From positions 1-45,102 of the forward strand of contig NZ_AFPB01000010.1 in the NCBI RefSeq assembly GCF_000218485.1: DNA of 45,102 nt. Direction: 5' to 3'. Origin of the DNA: Aquimarina agarivorans (lineage in GTDB: Bacteria > Bacteroidota > Bacteroidia > Flavobacteriales > Flavobacteriaceae). Below are positions 37,401 through 44,834 of the stretch, piece after piece (within the stretch, counting starts at the first letter, position 1; every line of letters starts with the position of its first letter). Made by a program: the position numbers and the translations under genes. The notes under the pieces were generated by a model, which saw only the letters and a program-made list of their open reading frames with translations, ran no database searches and was not told the origin of the DNA.

Positions 37401-37686
37401 TGCTGATGCAAATGATCAATTAATCTTTGATGCATCCGTATTGCGTTTACGTGAAGTTTCTTTAGGCTATTCCGTTCCTAAAAAATTCTTAGAGGGAACA
37501 CCTTTTGGATCAATGTCTTTTACAGCAGTTGGTCAAAACTTATTCTTTTGGGCACCTAACGTACCTAAATATACTAATTTTGATCCTGAAACAATTAGTA
37601 CGGGAGTTGGAAATGGTAGAGGTTTGGATTTTCAAACAGCGCCAAATGCAAGAAAGTTTGGGTTTAATTTTAAAACTACATTTTAA
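34468..37686 (+). CDS. SusC/RagA family TonB-linked outer membrane transporter
   Basis: A TonB-dependent outer-membrane importer that works with a SusD-type lipoprotein lid. The start is ATG 34468 (signal peptide MHKKTTKLFFGLFMLVIQVALAQ), not the upstream codon at 34426, which would bury the signal. About 1072 residues. Domain order: a carboxypeptidase-regulatory-like beta-sandwich (RTIAGTVTDDAGLPLPGANVLIENKPGGTVTDFDGKF), a SusC-type box LQEVVITAQGIKREKKAIGYA, a plug (RVLNGKVSGVNVVGVGGVAGSGTNIIIRGQSSI, VLKGLAATVLYGEQGRNGVVLITTK) and a 22-strand barrel ending NARKFGFNFKTTF. The substrate is unknown. Its stop overlaps the SusD start by one base (TAATG). No glycoside hydrolase or peptidase is in the operon. 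Confidence 0.94.
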   Translation: MHKKTTKLFFGLFMLVIQVALAQNRTIAGTVTDDAGLPLPGANVLIENKPGGTVTDFDGKFVIEVSNDDTIVVSYIGYETQSILVGDKSALTFKLIEDTESLQEVVITAQGIKREKKAIGYAITTLDPEEVEDRPEADVARVLNGKVSGVNVVGVGGVAGSGTNIIIRGQSSITQNNQALFVVNGIPFNTATNSQDTDGAFTDGTANTSSRSLDIDPNNIASVSVLKGLAATVLYGEQGRNGVVLITTKDASGSEVGKKMEITLSQSIFASEISGLPDYQNTYGQGGGGVANVGFVGNWGQRFDENITVRNHLRQSQFADIFPELQVNVPYQAFEDNVKDFFRTGLATTTSISARKSSETNSFSASFSHTDEDGFVPNNSLRRTNFSVGGSANLTNNFTISGAFNFARTDFRTPPISANNAVDGVSIFQRTLFIPRNLDLTGLPFQNPTDGSNIYYRTDQENPLWLLENSGFSQISDRFFNSLSTNYSFTDKLSLTYRVGFDTYTERQDYFFNKGGVSSQQSREGYLRTTSGTNTTWDHSLIFNAANINLTDNFHLTAVAGLNTRSEVYEQFGTVSSNQISFGFLNHSNFETQSSNDPLRANGSVDFKERTNIIGLYGQTEFDYNNYLFLTLAARNDWGSTVEEENQSLFYPSVSLAALPTSFIPGLKSEGLNFLKFRFGYGTSAGFPDPYLTRPNLVQTPAAFGSNVTNSISNRLPNPDLKPERHEEIELGMDAKLWKNRIGLDVSVYRRNSTDQIVDRPTDASTGGTVIATNIGKIVNDGIEVGLNFSPFKGTKGVQWDMRNIFTAYETTTEELADGLDEILIDGFAGLGNVARVDAPLGAIIGSFALRDEAGNLVVDSSDGTIIDSADLGLRARIIGDPNPDWKLSTIHTISYKGFSLSAQLEYTHGGDILSNTIGNLLRRGVTKDTEDRERTFVLPGVSGSVVNGELNIARDAAGNALPNTFQLGSNEVYFLNFADANDQLIFDASVLRLREVSLGYSVPKKFLEGTPFGSMSFTAVGQNLFFWAPNVPKYTNFDPETISTGVGNGRGLDFQTAPNARKFGFNFKTTF

Positions 37687-39347
37687 TGAAAAATATATTT
37701 AATTATAAAATAAATACCGTAGTACGGTTACTTGCCCTTTCATTTTTATTAGCAGTGGGAGGTTGTGAAACACTAGACAGGGACGAAAGTTTACAAATTG
37801 ATCCTAGTTTACTAGATCCATCAAGGGCTGATATTAACTTGATACTTAACAATGTACAAAATGAATTTGTAAAGGCTTTAGCCGAAAACAATGCTGGAGC
37901 TACGGGGGTGCATGTTCGTGCTGCTGAATTTGTGCGTATGCAACACTTATTTGGAACATATACTGGACCTTTTTCTTTGACACCTGCAAATATTAATGCA
38001 CTTTGGACTGATTTTTATACTGAAACGTTGAACGACGCTAGGACATTAATAGCTATTGGAGAAGCACAGGGTAATAGAGGGCATGTTGGTATTGCAAAGT
38101 TGATAGAAGCTTACTCTTTTGTAGTTTTAGTAGATACTTTTGCTCGAGTACCTTTTAGCGAAGCACTAAAGGGGAGTGAAGGTAATTTTAATCCAGTAGC
38201 AGAGGATGGTAGTGTAATTTACGAAGCTATGTTTGCTTTAATTGAAGAAGCAAAAGCAGACATACTAGCTAGTAAAGCAGCAGGTAATTTCCCTGAAGAT
38301 TTAATGTATGCTGGGGATGCTGATAAATGGGTGAAGTTGGCTAATACGCTAACTTTTAAAATGCTTATTCAAACTAGGTTGGTTGATACTAATGCTCAGG
38401 AAAAGATTAATGCTATACTTACCCAACCTATGATTGATACTAATGTAGATGATTTTCAGTTTCAGTATTTGTCAGTGAACAGTCCAGTTGATAACAGACA
38501 TCCGTCTTATATCTTTAATTACGGAAGTGGAGGAGCTAATGATTATATGAATAGTTTTTATGTAAAATTATTGTTAGATGACAAAGGTTTTTCTGATCCT
38601 AGATTGCGTTATTATTTTTACAGACAAGTTGAAGAAAATCCTTCAGGAGATGACTTGCCATGCGCGGATTCTTCATTACGTCAAAACTTTTGTTCTTTAG
38701 GTAGCTTTTATTGGACAAGAGATCACCAAAATAATGATGGTGTTTCACCAGATCAGTTACGTAGGACTACCTACGGATTGTATCCTGTTGGGGGTGCTTT
38801 TGATGCAGATGATTTTGAGTCTGTTGCTGTAAATGATGGAGCTGAAGGTGCTGGGATATTTCCAATCATGTTAGCTTCATATGTGAAATTTTTACGTGCA
38901 GAAGCAGCGATTACTTTAAATACTTCTGACAATGCTAGAGAAATGTTGGAAGCAGGTATTAAAGCCTCTATGGATAAAGTATTAAAGTTTAATGAGGGAC
39001 AAGTGAGTTCCGACTTTGCTGCAACTGATGCAGATGTTGCTGCTTACATAACTTTTGTTTTAGATAAGTATGATGCCGCCGCTAATAATGATGAAAGATT
39101 GGATATTATAATGGAAGAGTATTACATAGCGCTTTGGGGTAATGGGTATGAAGCGTGGAATAATTATAGAAGAACAAGTTTGCCAAGTAGATTACTAACT
39201 GACGCAGCGCCAGTTCTTCCTTCTCCAGGAGCGTTTCCAAGATCATTTATTTATCCAGCTGCTGCCATAAATTTAAATAACTCTTTAGAGGAAAAAGGAG
39301 TTGATGTACGTGTATTTTGGGATACTAATGATAAACCTATTAACTAA
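37686..39347 (+). CDS. SusD/RagB family nutrient-binding outer membrane lipoprotein
   Basis: The surface-exposed substrate-binding lipoprotein that caps the SusC channel. The 553-residue protein has a lipobox around AVGGC (Cys27). Helical TPR-like blocks of the SusD-like_2 type are visible: EFVRMQHLFGTYTGPFSLTP, ALWTDFYTETLNDARTLI, AKLIEAYSFVVLVDTFARVPFSEAL, YAGDADKWVKLANTLTFKMLIQTRL, and a C-terminal IMEEYYIALWGNGYEAWNNYRRTSLPSRL...PRSFIYPAAAINLN. This SusD branch is often found in operons without CAZymes, so a peptide or other ligand is as likely as a glycan. Coupled to susC by a one-base overlap; the next gene starts 9 bp after its stop. Confidence 0.93.
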   Translation: MKNIFNYKINTVVRLLALSFLLAVGGCETLDRDESLQIDPSLLDPSRADINLILNNVQNEFVKALAENNAGATGVHVRAAEFVRMQHLFGTYTGPFSLTPANINALWTDFYTETLNDARTLIAIGEAQGNRGHVGIAKLIEAYSFVVLVDTFARVPFSEALKGSEGNFNPVAEDGSVIYEAMFALIEEAKADILASKAAGNFPEDLMYAGDADKWVKLANTLTFKMLIQTRLVDTNAQEKINAILTQPMIDTNVDDFQFQYLSVNSPVDNRHPSYIFNYGSGGANDYMNSFYVKLLLDDKGFSDPRLRYYFYRQVEENPSGDDLPCADSSLRQNFCSLGSFYWTRDHQNNDGVSPDQLRRTTYGLYPVGGAFDADDFESVAVNDGAEGAGIFPIMLASYVKFLRAEAAITLNTSDNAREMLEAGIKASMDKVLKFNEGQVSSDFAATDADVAAYITFVLDKYDAAANNDERLDIIMEEYYIALWGNGYEAWNNYRRTSLPSRLLTDAAPVLPSPGAFPRSFIYPAAAINLNNSLEEKGVDVRVFWDTNDKPIN

Positions 39348-39356
39348 AAATAAACT

Positions 39357-40277
39357 ATGAAAGCAATAACTATTAAAAAAATAGCAGTACTAATTACAGG
39401 TTTATTTTTATTAAACGCCTGTGATGAAGAAGATAAAGATAAATTTGATGATTTTGGTGATACAGGAATTATCAATAATATTGAAATAGCCGATGGAGCA
39501 CAAACCTTTATTGATGTTGTTGGTATAGGAAACGGAGAGTCAACTACCTTGCAATTTACGGCAAATACTTTTTTTGGTTCTCCAGTTGAAAGTGACGTAA
39601 TAGCTATTTACAGAAAAGCAGCAATATTGGGTAAAGATGACGAAATTATTGAGCCGGCTGCAGTATATAGTGCTACAGTGTTAGAAAACGTAACTTTGCC
39701 AAACACGTTTACTATTACTACAGATGATATTGTAAATGCGTTTAACGAATTAACAATATTGACTGATATAAAATTTAGAGATGAGTTGAGCCTTGCTGTA
39801 AGCTCAACACGTTCTGATGGTTTGGTATTCGATATATTCAATCCTGATGGATCATTAAATATTAAAGCAGATATTATCAATGATGATGATTTTAATACCT
39901 TTATATCTTTTCCTGTATCGTGTCCTTCTGGTTTAGCGGGTGATTATGTAGCTACTATTACAGAATCTAGTGACCCATTAGGAGATTTTGTTACGACAAA
40001 AGATGTAACTATTTCTGAAGTATCGTCAGGTAGATTTAATATAAGTGATGCTACAGGCGAGGTACTTGAATTAGAAGTTGTTATGCAGTTTACTGATCAG
40101 TGTGAAATAATTACAGTAGTAGAACCTTCAATAAGTTTCCCAACTCAAGTAATTTTCACAGATAGAGGATCTAGCATTAATGCAGATACAGGGGTACTAA
40201 CTTTTAATTTAGCTTTTAAATCGGGTTCTTGTTGTAGAGTAGGAACTACATTTACATTAACACTTACGCCTAAATAA
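39357..40277 (+). CDS. Third lipoprotein of the SusCD operon, unknown function
   Basis: A 306-residue lipoprotein: signal and lipobox in VLITGLFLLNAC (Cys22), then an acidic linker DEEDKDKFDDFGDTG of the kind used for surface export in Bacteroidetes. The body is beta-rich, with two Ig-like halves: about 30-170 (TFIDVVGIGNGESTTLQFTANTFFGSPVESDVIAIYRK...) and about 180-306 (CPSGLAGDYVATITESSDPLG...). The second half holds four Cys (CPSG, DQCEI, GSCCRVG), a likely disulfide set. Its position nine bases after susD suggests a SusE/F-like accessory binding protein. No named family is certain. A clear terminator at 40309 closes the operon. Confidence 0.82.
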   Translation: MKAITIKKIAVLITGLFLLNACDEEDKDKFDDFGDTGIINNIEIADGAQTFIDVVGIGNGESTTLQFTANTFFGSPVESDVIAIYRKAAILGKDDEIIEPAAVYSATVLENVTLPNTFTITTDDIVNAFNELTILTDIKFRDELSLAVSSTRSDGLVFDIFNPDGSLNIKADIINDDDFNTFISFPVSCPSGLAGDYVATITESSDPLGDFVTTKDVTISEVSSGRFNISDATGEVLELEVVMQFTDQCEIITVVEPSISFPTQVIFTDRGSSINADTGVLTFNLAFKSGSCCRVGTTFTLTLTPK

Positions 40278-40741
40278 AATTAGACTTATAAAAATTTAGT
40301 TAAGTTAAAAAGGGTAACAATTAGTTTGTTATCCTTTTTTTAATTAGTGTTGCTAAATAAATGGATAAAGAACTTTTTAGATTTTAATGGAATCACATTT
40401 GAATAGTGGTTTTTTTGTTTAAAAGTATAGTAATTAGCCTACAATCTGTTAAAAGCAACTTTAGTACTAGTAGTTGAAAAAGAGAAGTCTGATAATTTTT
40501 TAAGCTCCTATTATTTAAATTTTAAAAAAGCGAAGGGAGTTACATATCATCTGGATACTATACTAAAAGCCAAGCACAGCTGATTTTTATGTTATAAATT
40601 GTGTAAAGATGGAAAATCAATCATTCCAGTATTAAGAATAATTCATGATGCATTTAGACATTCGAGAGGGGCGGCAGTAATAATTAGAGGTTTGAAATGT
40701 TTGTTTAATGGACCAAGATTGTAGATTGAATATAAGACAAA
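40278..40741. other. Accessory intergenic region with possible gene debris
   Basis: After the terminator, about 400 bp lack an intact gene. In one frame a stop-free stretch of about 45 codons (about 40584-40724) reads GKSIIPVLRIIHDAFRHSRG and ends GLKCLFNGPRL before a stop, without a start codon. It looks like decayed coding sequence, but I cannot assign a family. Confidence 0.4.
40309..40341 (+). terminator. Rho-independent terminator of the SusCD operon
   Basis: AAAGGGTAACAA (40309-40320) pairs with TTGTTATCCTTT (40326-40337), with one G-T wobble and a five-base loop, followed by Ts to 40341. It lies about 30 bp after the third lipoprotein gene. Confidence 0.85.
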
Positions 40742-41262
40742 ATGAAAAAGAGACTTGAATTATTAAAAGTGAGGAAAAAGAATTATACAATTGATTTTAA
40801 TGCTTTGGAAAAAAAGCACAATATCAAAATTCCTTATCTGTATAAATTTTTTTAGAAAACTTTTATGTTGGAGAAAATAGTATCTTATGTCAAATGTTTT
40901 ATCATCCAGAATTTAAAGATGAAAGATACATTAGTTATTTTACTTTTTCTAAGAAACCTGAAATTGATTTTTCAGGGTTCAATTCGTTAGAAAATTCTAT
41001 AATATATTCAAAAGAAATTGAAGATACAGATGATATAAAATATTTAACAATTGGTTATTGTTCAGTTGGTGGTATCATGATGGATCTAAATGATGAAACT
41101 CAGGGGCAAATTTATTATTACGAACCAGACGCACAGAATAATGCTTATCAGAAAATAGCTGATAATATTTTTGATTTTGTTAGAAATTTGAAGGAGGTTT
41201 TTGAATCTGAGGAACATTTGGAGGGAATAAAGTATTCTCAACTTTATAAAAAAATGGGGTGA
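40742..41262 (+). pseudogene. SUKH (SMI1/KNR4-like) protein, frameshifted
   Basis: SUKH-fold proteins are commonly immunity proteins of polymorphic toxin systems. An ATG at 40742 begins MKKRLELLKVRKKNYTIDFN and then a helix LEKKHNIKIPYLYKFF, typical of the SMI1/KNR4 N-terminus, before a TAG. Continuing one base over, the frame reads LENFYVGENSILCQ and MFYHPEFKDERYISYFTF, then the family-like core YLTIGYCSVGGIMMDLNDET...GQIYYYEPD and FDFVRNLKEVFE to the stop at 41262. The break is a T7 run (40847-40853); one extra T joins both parts into a protein of about 173 residues. As written, only 41 codons or an N-truncated 122-residue piece would be made. No toxin gene is evident next to it. Confidence 0.65.
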
Positions 41263-41374
41263 AGATTTTTGGAGAGTGAGAGAATAGTTTTAAAATACAC
41301 TAATATTGATTAAGGGTGAAAAAGTTGTAAAGGGTATTATTTCCTTTTGCAGATTCTTTTTGTAAAAAATAAAA

Positions 41375-41950
41375 ATGAAAAAAAGCGATATAATACTAGT
41401 GTTAATGCTGCTAGGAGTATTAATGAATGTTTCAGCACAAAGGACGTTACCCGTTGAAGAATATTACAAATATGTAACAAATCCAAATAAAAGATTGGCA
41501 TCGGATAATATTACTAAAGTAAAAGATGTAAATGATGTTTTTAGGAAATTTTATGGATTTTGGAAAGGAACATATAGAGGTAAAACATATAGACTTGTTA
41601 TGGATAATGATACTAAAAAGTCTGATTTTGGTGTGGAACGAGATTATGTAGTTATGCGTTACAGAGTGCAAGATGCCAATGGTAGAATGATTGAAAATTC
41701 CATAAGTACACCAGAGTATCCCGATGATCAAAAATATGAGGTAAGGAGTGAGTATCTAGATAAAAATGGTAATCTTCAAATGTTTTTTTCAGGAGGAAAG
41801 TCTGATTGTGGTATTGATGGGGTACTCATTGTTTATGTTGAAGGAGGAAAAATGAGTGTTACCTTAGTACCACAATACCAATACCCATGCGATAATCCTA
41901 CAATTATTTTTCCGCCAAAGGAATCTGTCATATTTTTCAGAGGTTTTTAA
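41375..41950 (+). CDS. Small secreted protein, possibly DUF6705-like
   Basis: A 191-residue protein with signal peptide MKKSDIILVLMLLGVLMNVSAQ, followed by a single beta-rich domain. The features are FRKFYGFWKGTYRGKTYRLVMDND, then DYVVMRYRVQDANGRMIENS, and a C-terminal GVLIVYVEGGKMSVTLVPQYQYPCDNPTIIFPPKESVIFFRG. The FxGxWkGtY...tyrl pattern recalls small lipocalin-like or DUF6705-type secreted proteins of Bacteroidetes; I am not sure of the exact family. Two Cys (SDCGID, YPCDN) may pair. A hairpin terminator follows. Function unknown. Confidence 0.75.
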   Translation: MKKSDIILVLMLLGVLMNVSAQRTLPVEEYYKYVTNPNKRLASDNITKVKDVNDVFRKFYGFWKGTYRGKTYRLVMDNDTKKSDFGVERDYVVMRYRVQDANGRMIENSISTPEYPDDQKYEVRSEYLDKNGNLQMFFSGGKSDCGIDGVLIVYVEGGKMSVTLVPQYQYPCDNPTIIFPPKESVIFFRGF

Positions 41951-41979
41951 GGTAACAACCAAAACAAATTAAGAATACG

Positions 41980-42016
41980 AGCAGTAAAGATAATTACATT
42001 CTTTACTGCTTCTTCA
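41980..42016 (+). terminator. Hairpin terminator before the prolyl oligopeptidase gene
   Basis: A perfect 10-bp stem AGCAGTAAAG (41980-41989) pairs with CTTTACTGCT (42001-42010), then TCTTC. Only a partial T-run. It sits 30 bp after the small secreted protein gene and 14 bp before the next start. Confidence 0.6.
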
Positions 42017-42030
42017 CTTAATATGAGTGC

Positions 42031-44115
42031 ATGAAGTTAAGAATTAGTATTGCAAGTACAGTAGTGTTGCTTAAAATTATAGCAGCTCAAGCCCAACAAG
42101 GAATTTTTGAGTATCTTAAAACTAAAAAAGAGGATAGTGTATACTATAAATATTACCGTACAGCAATTAAGGATCCTTATCAATGGCTCGAAAAAGATAA
42201 AACAAAAGCAGTGCAAGATTGGGTGAGTGATCAAAATGATTTTACACGTAGTTATATTGATAGTATTCCATTGAGAGAAACACTTAAAAACAAGTTACTC
42301 AATTTATGGGATTATGAAAAACAAACCATACCACTCAAACACGGGGCTTATACCTATTTTTTTAAAAATAAAGGCTTGGAAGATTATTATGTATGGTATC
42401 GATATAAAAACAATAAAGAAGATGCTGAGGTTTTTTTAGATCCTAATACCTTTAGTGCAGACAAAACAACGTCATTACAAAAAACTGCATTTTCTAAATC
42501 GGATAAGTATTTGGTTTATGCCATTTCTGAAAAAGGAAGCGATTGGCGTAAACTTATAATTATGGATGTGGCATCTAAAACTAATGTTAATGATACTATA
42601 GCAAACGTTAAGTTTTCAAGAATTGCATGGAAAGGAGATCATGGTTTTTACTATTCAAAATATGATCAAATTGATGAGAAGCCTTTCCAAAAAGTGTATT
42701 ACCATAAAGTAGGAACAAAACAATTGCAAGATCAACTTGTTTTTGGGAAAAAATATAAAGAAAAATATGAGTATGTAAAAGCCGAGGTTACCAATAATGA
42801 AAAATACCTTATTCTTTATGCGGGTAACGAATTATTAATAAGAGATTTGACTAAGGAAAAGGCTAAATTTAAAACCTTAATTGAATGTAGGGGAGATACA
42901 GAGGTGGTGTATGATACGGGTAATATTTTATACTTAAAAACAAATATAGATAGTGATTATGGAAAACTGATTAAAATAGACATTAATAAGCCGCAGTATG
43001 AGTGTTGGGTGGATGTAATTCCAGATATAGGGGTTGAAATTGAACATATTAGCACTGTGGGAGGTTTCTTTTTTGTGAAGTATATTACAGAATCGTCGGC
43101 AACGGTAGTACAGTATGACTACAACGGACAAAGCATTAGAAAAGTAAAATTACCAGGCAAAGGGAGTGTAAACGGTTTTAGTTCTATGATTAATGATAAA
43201 GAGACCTATTACAGGTATCATGACTACATACATCCTCCGCGACTTGTGGGTTTAAATGTGAAAACAGGAGCATTAAGGACATATCAAAAAGCAGAGATTG
43301 ATTTTAATCCAGATCATTTTATAACTAAATTGGTGTATTACAAATCGAAAGATAGTACATTAATTCCCATGCGCATTTCACATAAAAAAGACTTAAAACT
43401 TACAGGTAAAAATCCCACAATATTGCATGCTTATGGGGGTTTTGATATAAGTAAAACGCCTAAATTTTCAATTGGAATGGCTTTGTGGTTACAGTTAGGT
43501 GGAGTGTATGCTGTATCTAATATAAGAGGAGGTGGCGAATATGGGAGTTAATGGTATTTAAAAGGTAGGCGCTTGGAAAAACAAAACTCTTTTGATGATT
43601 TTATTGAAGCGGCAAATTATTTAACAGAAAAAAAATATACTTCATCAGATTATCTTGCTATTAAAGGGGGTTCAAATGGAGGCTTATTAATTGGAGCAGT
43701 AATGACACAGCGCCCCGATTTAGCTAAAGTAGCTTTGCCTTCAGTAGGCTTATTTGATATGCTGCGATATCATAAAATTAATTATAAACGTCAAGAATAT
43801 GGTAACGCAGAAGAGAGCAGAAAGATGTTTAAATTTTTAAAAAGTTATTCACCAATTCACAATATTAAAGATAATGTAACTTATCCAGCAACACTTATTG
43901 TAACTGGAGATCATGATGATCGTGTACCGCCAGTACATTCTTATAAATTTGCAGCTACCTTACAAGGGATACAAAATAAAGCCAGCCCTATTTTGCTGCG
44001 TACAGAAAAAAATAGTGGTCATGGCTATGAATTATTATTGTTTAAAGTTATAGAAAAATATGCTGATGTATTCAGCTTTACGCTTTATCAAATGGGGATT
44101 GAAAGTTTGGAGTAA
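42031..44115 (+). pseudogene. Prolyl oligopeptidase (S9A) interrupted by an in-frame TAA
   Basis: An exported post-proline endopeptidase of 694 codons, the normal size for the family. It has signal peptide MKLRISIASTVVLLKIIAAQAQ, an N-terminal part with DPYQWLEKDKTKAVQDWVSDQN, a beta-propeller, and a C-terminal hydrolase domain (NPTILHAYGGFDISKTPKFS, SNIRGGGEYG). The frame is broken by TAA at 43549-43551, inside the conserved GEYG-x-x-W segment: GEYGS, stop, WYLKGRRLEKQNSFDDF. Reading continues in the same frame to 44115 with the full triad: Ser548 in GGSNGG, Asp630 in GDHDDRVPP and His664 in NSGHGYE. Family members usually have Glu or a similar residue at the stop, so a single GAA-to-TAA change would explain it. 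As written, the 506-residue product lacks all catalytic residues. Confidence 0.88.
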
Positions 44116-44145
44116 CGCTCCATAACTATAATATTATGGAGCGTT
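44114..44145. terminator. Hairpin between convergent genes
   Basis: A perfect 12-bp stem AACGCTCCATAA (44114-44125) pairs with TTATGGAGCGTT (44134-44145) around an eight-base loop. It begins within the prolyl oligopeptidase stop codon. Neither side has a T-run, so it may act as a bidirectional 3' end structure. Confidence 0.55.
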
Positions 44146-44156
44146 AAGTGATTAGT

Positions 44157-44834
44157 TTAATGTTCTTCGAAACCTAAAGGACGACAAATGGGATTGTAAT
44201 TTGGAGTTGTCAATGCTCTAGGTCTATTGGTAAAGAAACACCCTAGTTTTATATATTCTACATAAACAATCATGTCAAAATCTGTAGGTGATTCCACTCG
44301 CACTTCATTTTTATTGTTAGGAAGGATAATTCTTCCTCCATTAGAAGTCCATCTATAATTAGAGCTATTTATTAATCTCCCATTTTCTTTAACTCTAAAT
44401 CGGAATACATTACCAGGACATGCGGTGCCTATTTGTTCAATAGTTAGTTTTGGAGGTAAACATACTGTTTGTTGAAAATTAGCAATCGTAAGTCGTTCCG
44501 AACAGCTCAGTCCATTTTCACTGAATCCGTCCGCAATAATCGTACCTCCACTAAAAGTGTTTGAGAAATTTAGTCTTACACGCTCGGTACCTTGTCCACT
44601 TGTTATTGAAAAATTACCTTGTTCTATTTTCCACTCTATACGATTTAAATTTGTTAAGTTAGACGTATATCTTAATGTGGTTGGTTTTCCTGATAAGTCA
44701 TTTATAGTTTCAATATTACAAGAAGTCGTATTTATTCTTTTTTCATCAATATTCCTTATAATTAAATTAGTTTTGTTGATAGTAGTGTGGTCGTTATTTT
44801 GCTCCTCAGTATCTTTTTCGCAGGAATAAAAAGT
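44157..44834 (-). pseudogene. Ig/PKD-like lipoprotein gene lacking its start, probably truncated by an insertion sequence
   Basis: A leftward frame is open from 44891 down to a stop at 44157-44159, about 240 codons, and its translation is clearly protein-like. It begins after a lipobox-like LTFYSC with Cys codon at 44820-44822, then an acidic/Asn linker EKDTEEQNNDHTT. Beta-sandwich repeats follow: NDLSGKPTTLRYTSNLTNLNRIEWKIEQ, then RVRLNFSNTFSGGTIIADGFSENGLSCSERLTI, then RFRVKENGRLINSSNYRWTSNGGRIILPNN, ending ICRPLGFEEH. This matches surface lipoproteins with Ig/PKD-type domains. No ATG, GTG or TTG exists upstream in frame, and the usual signal peptide is missing. A transposase starts at 44909 pointing away, so insertion of that element into the signal-peptide codons is the simplest explanation. 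Confidence 0.65.

Noticed and set aside
20642..40277. Idea that the GH86 enzyme and the SusCD operon form one polysaccharide utilization locus
   Set aside because: They are separated by about 11 kb of unrelated housekeeping genes on both strands.
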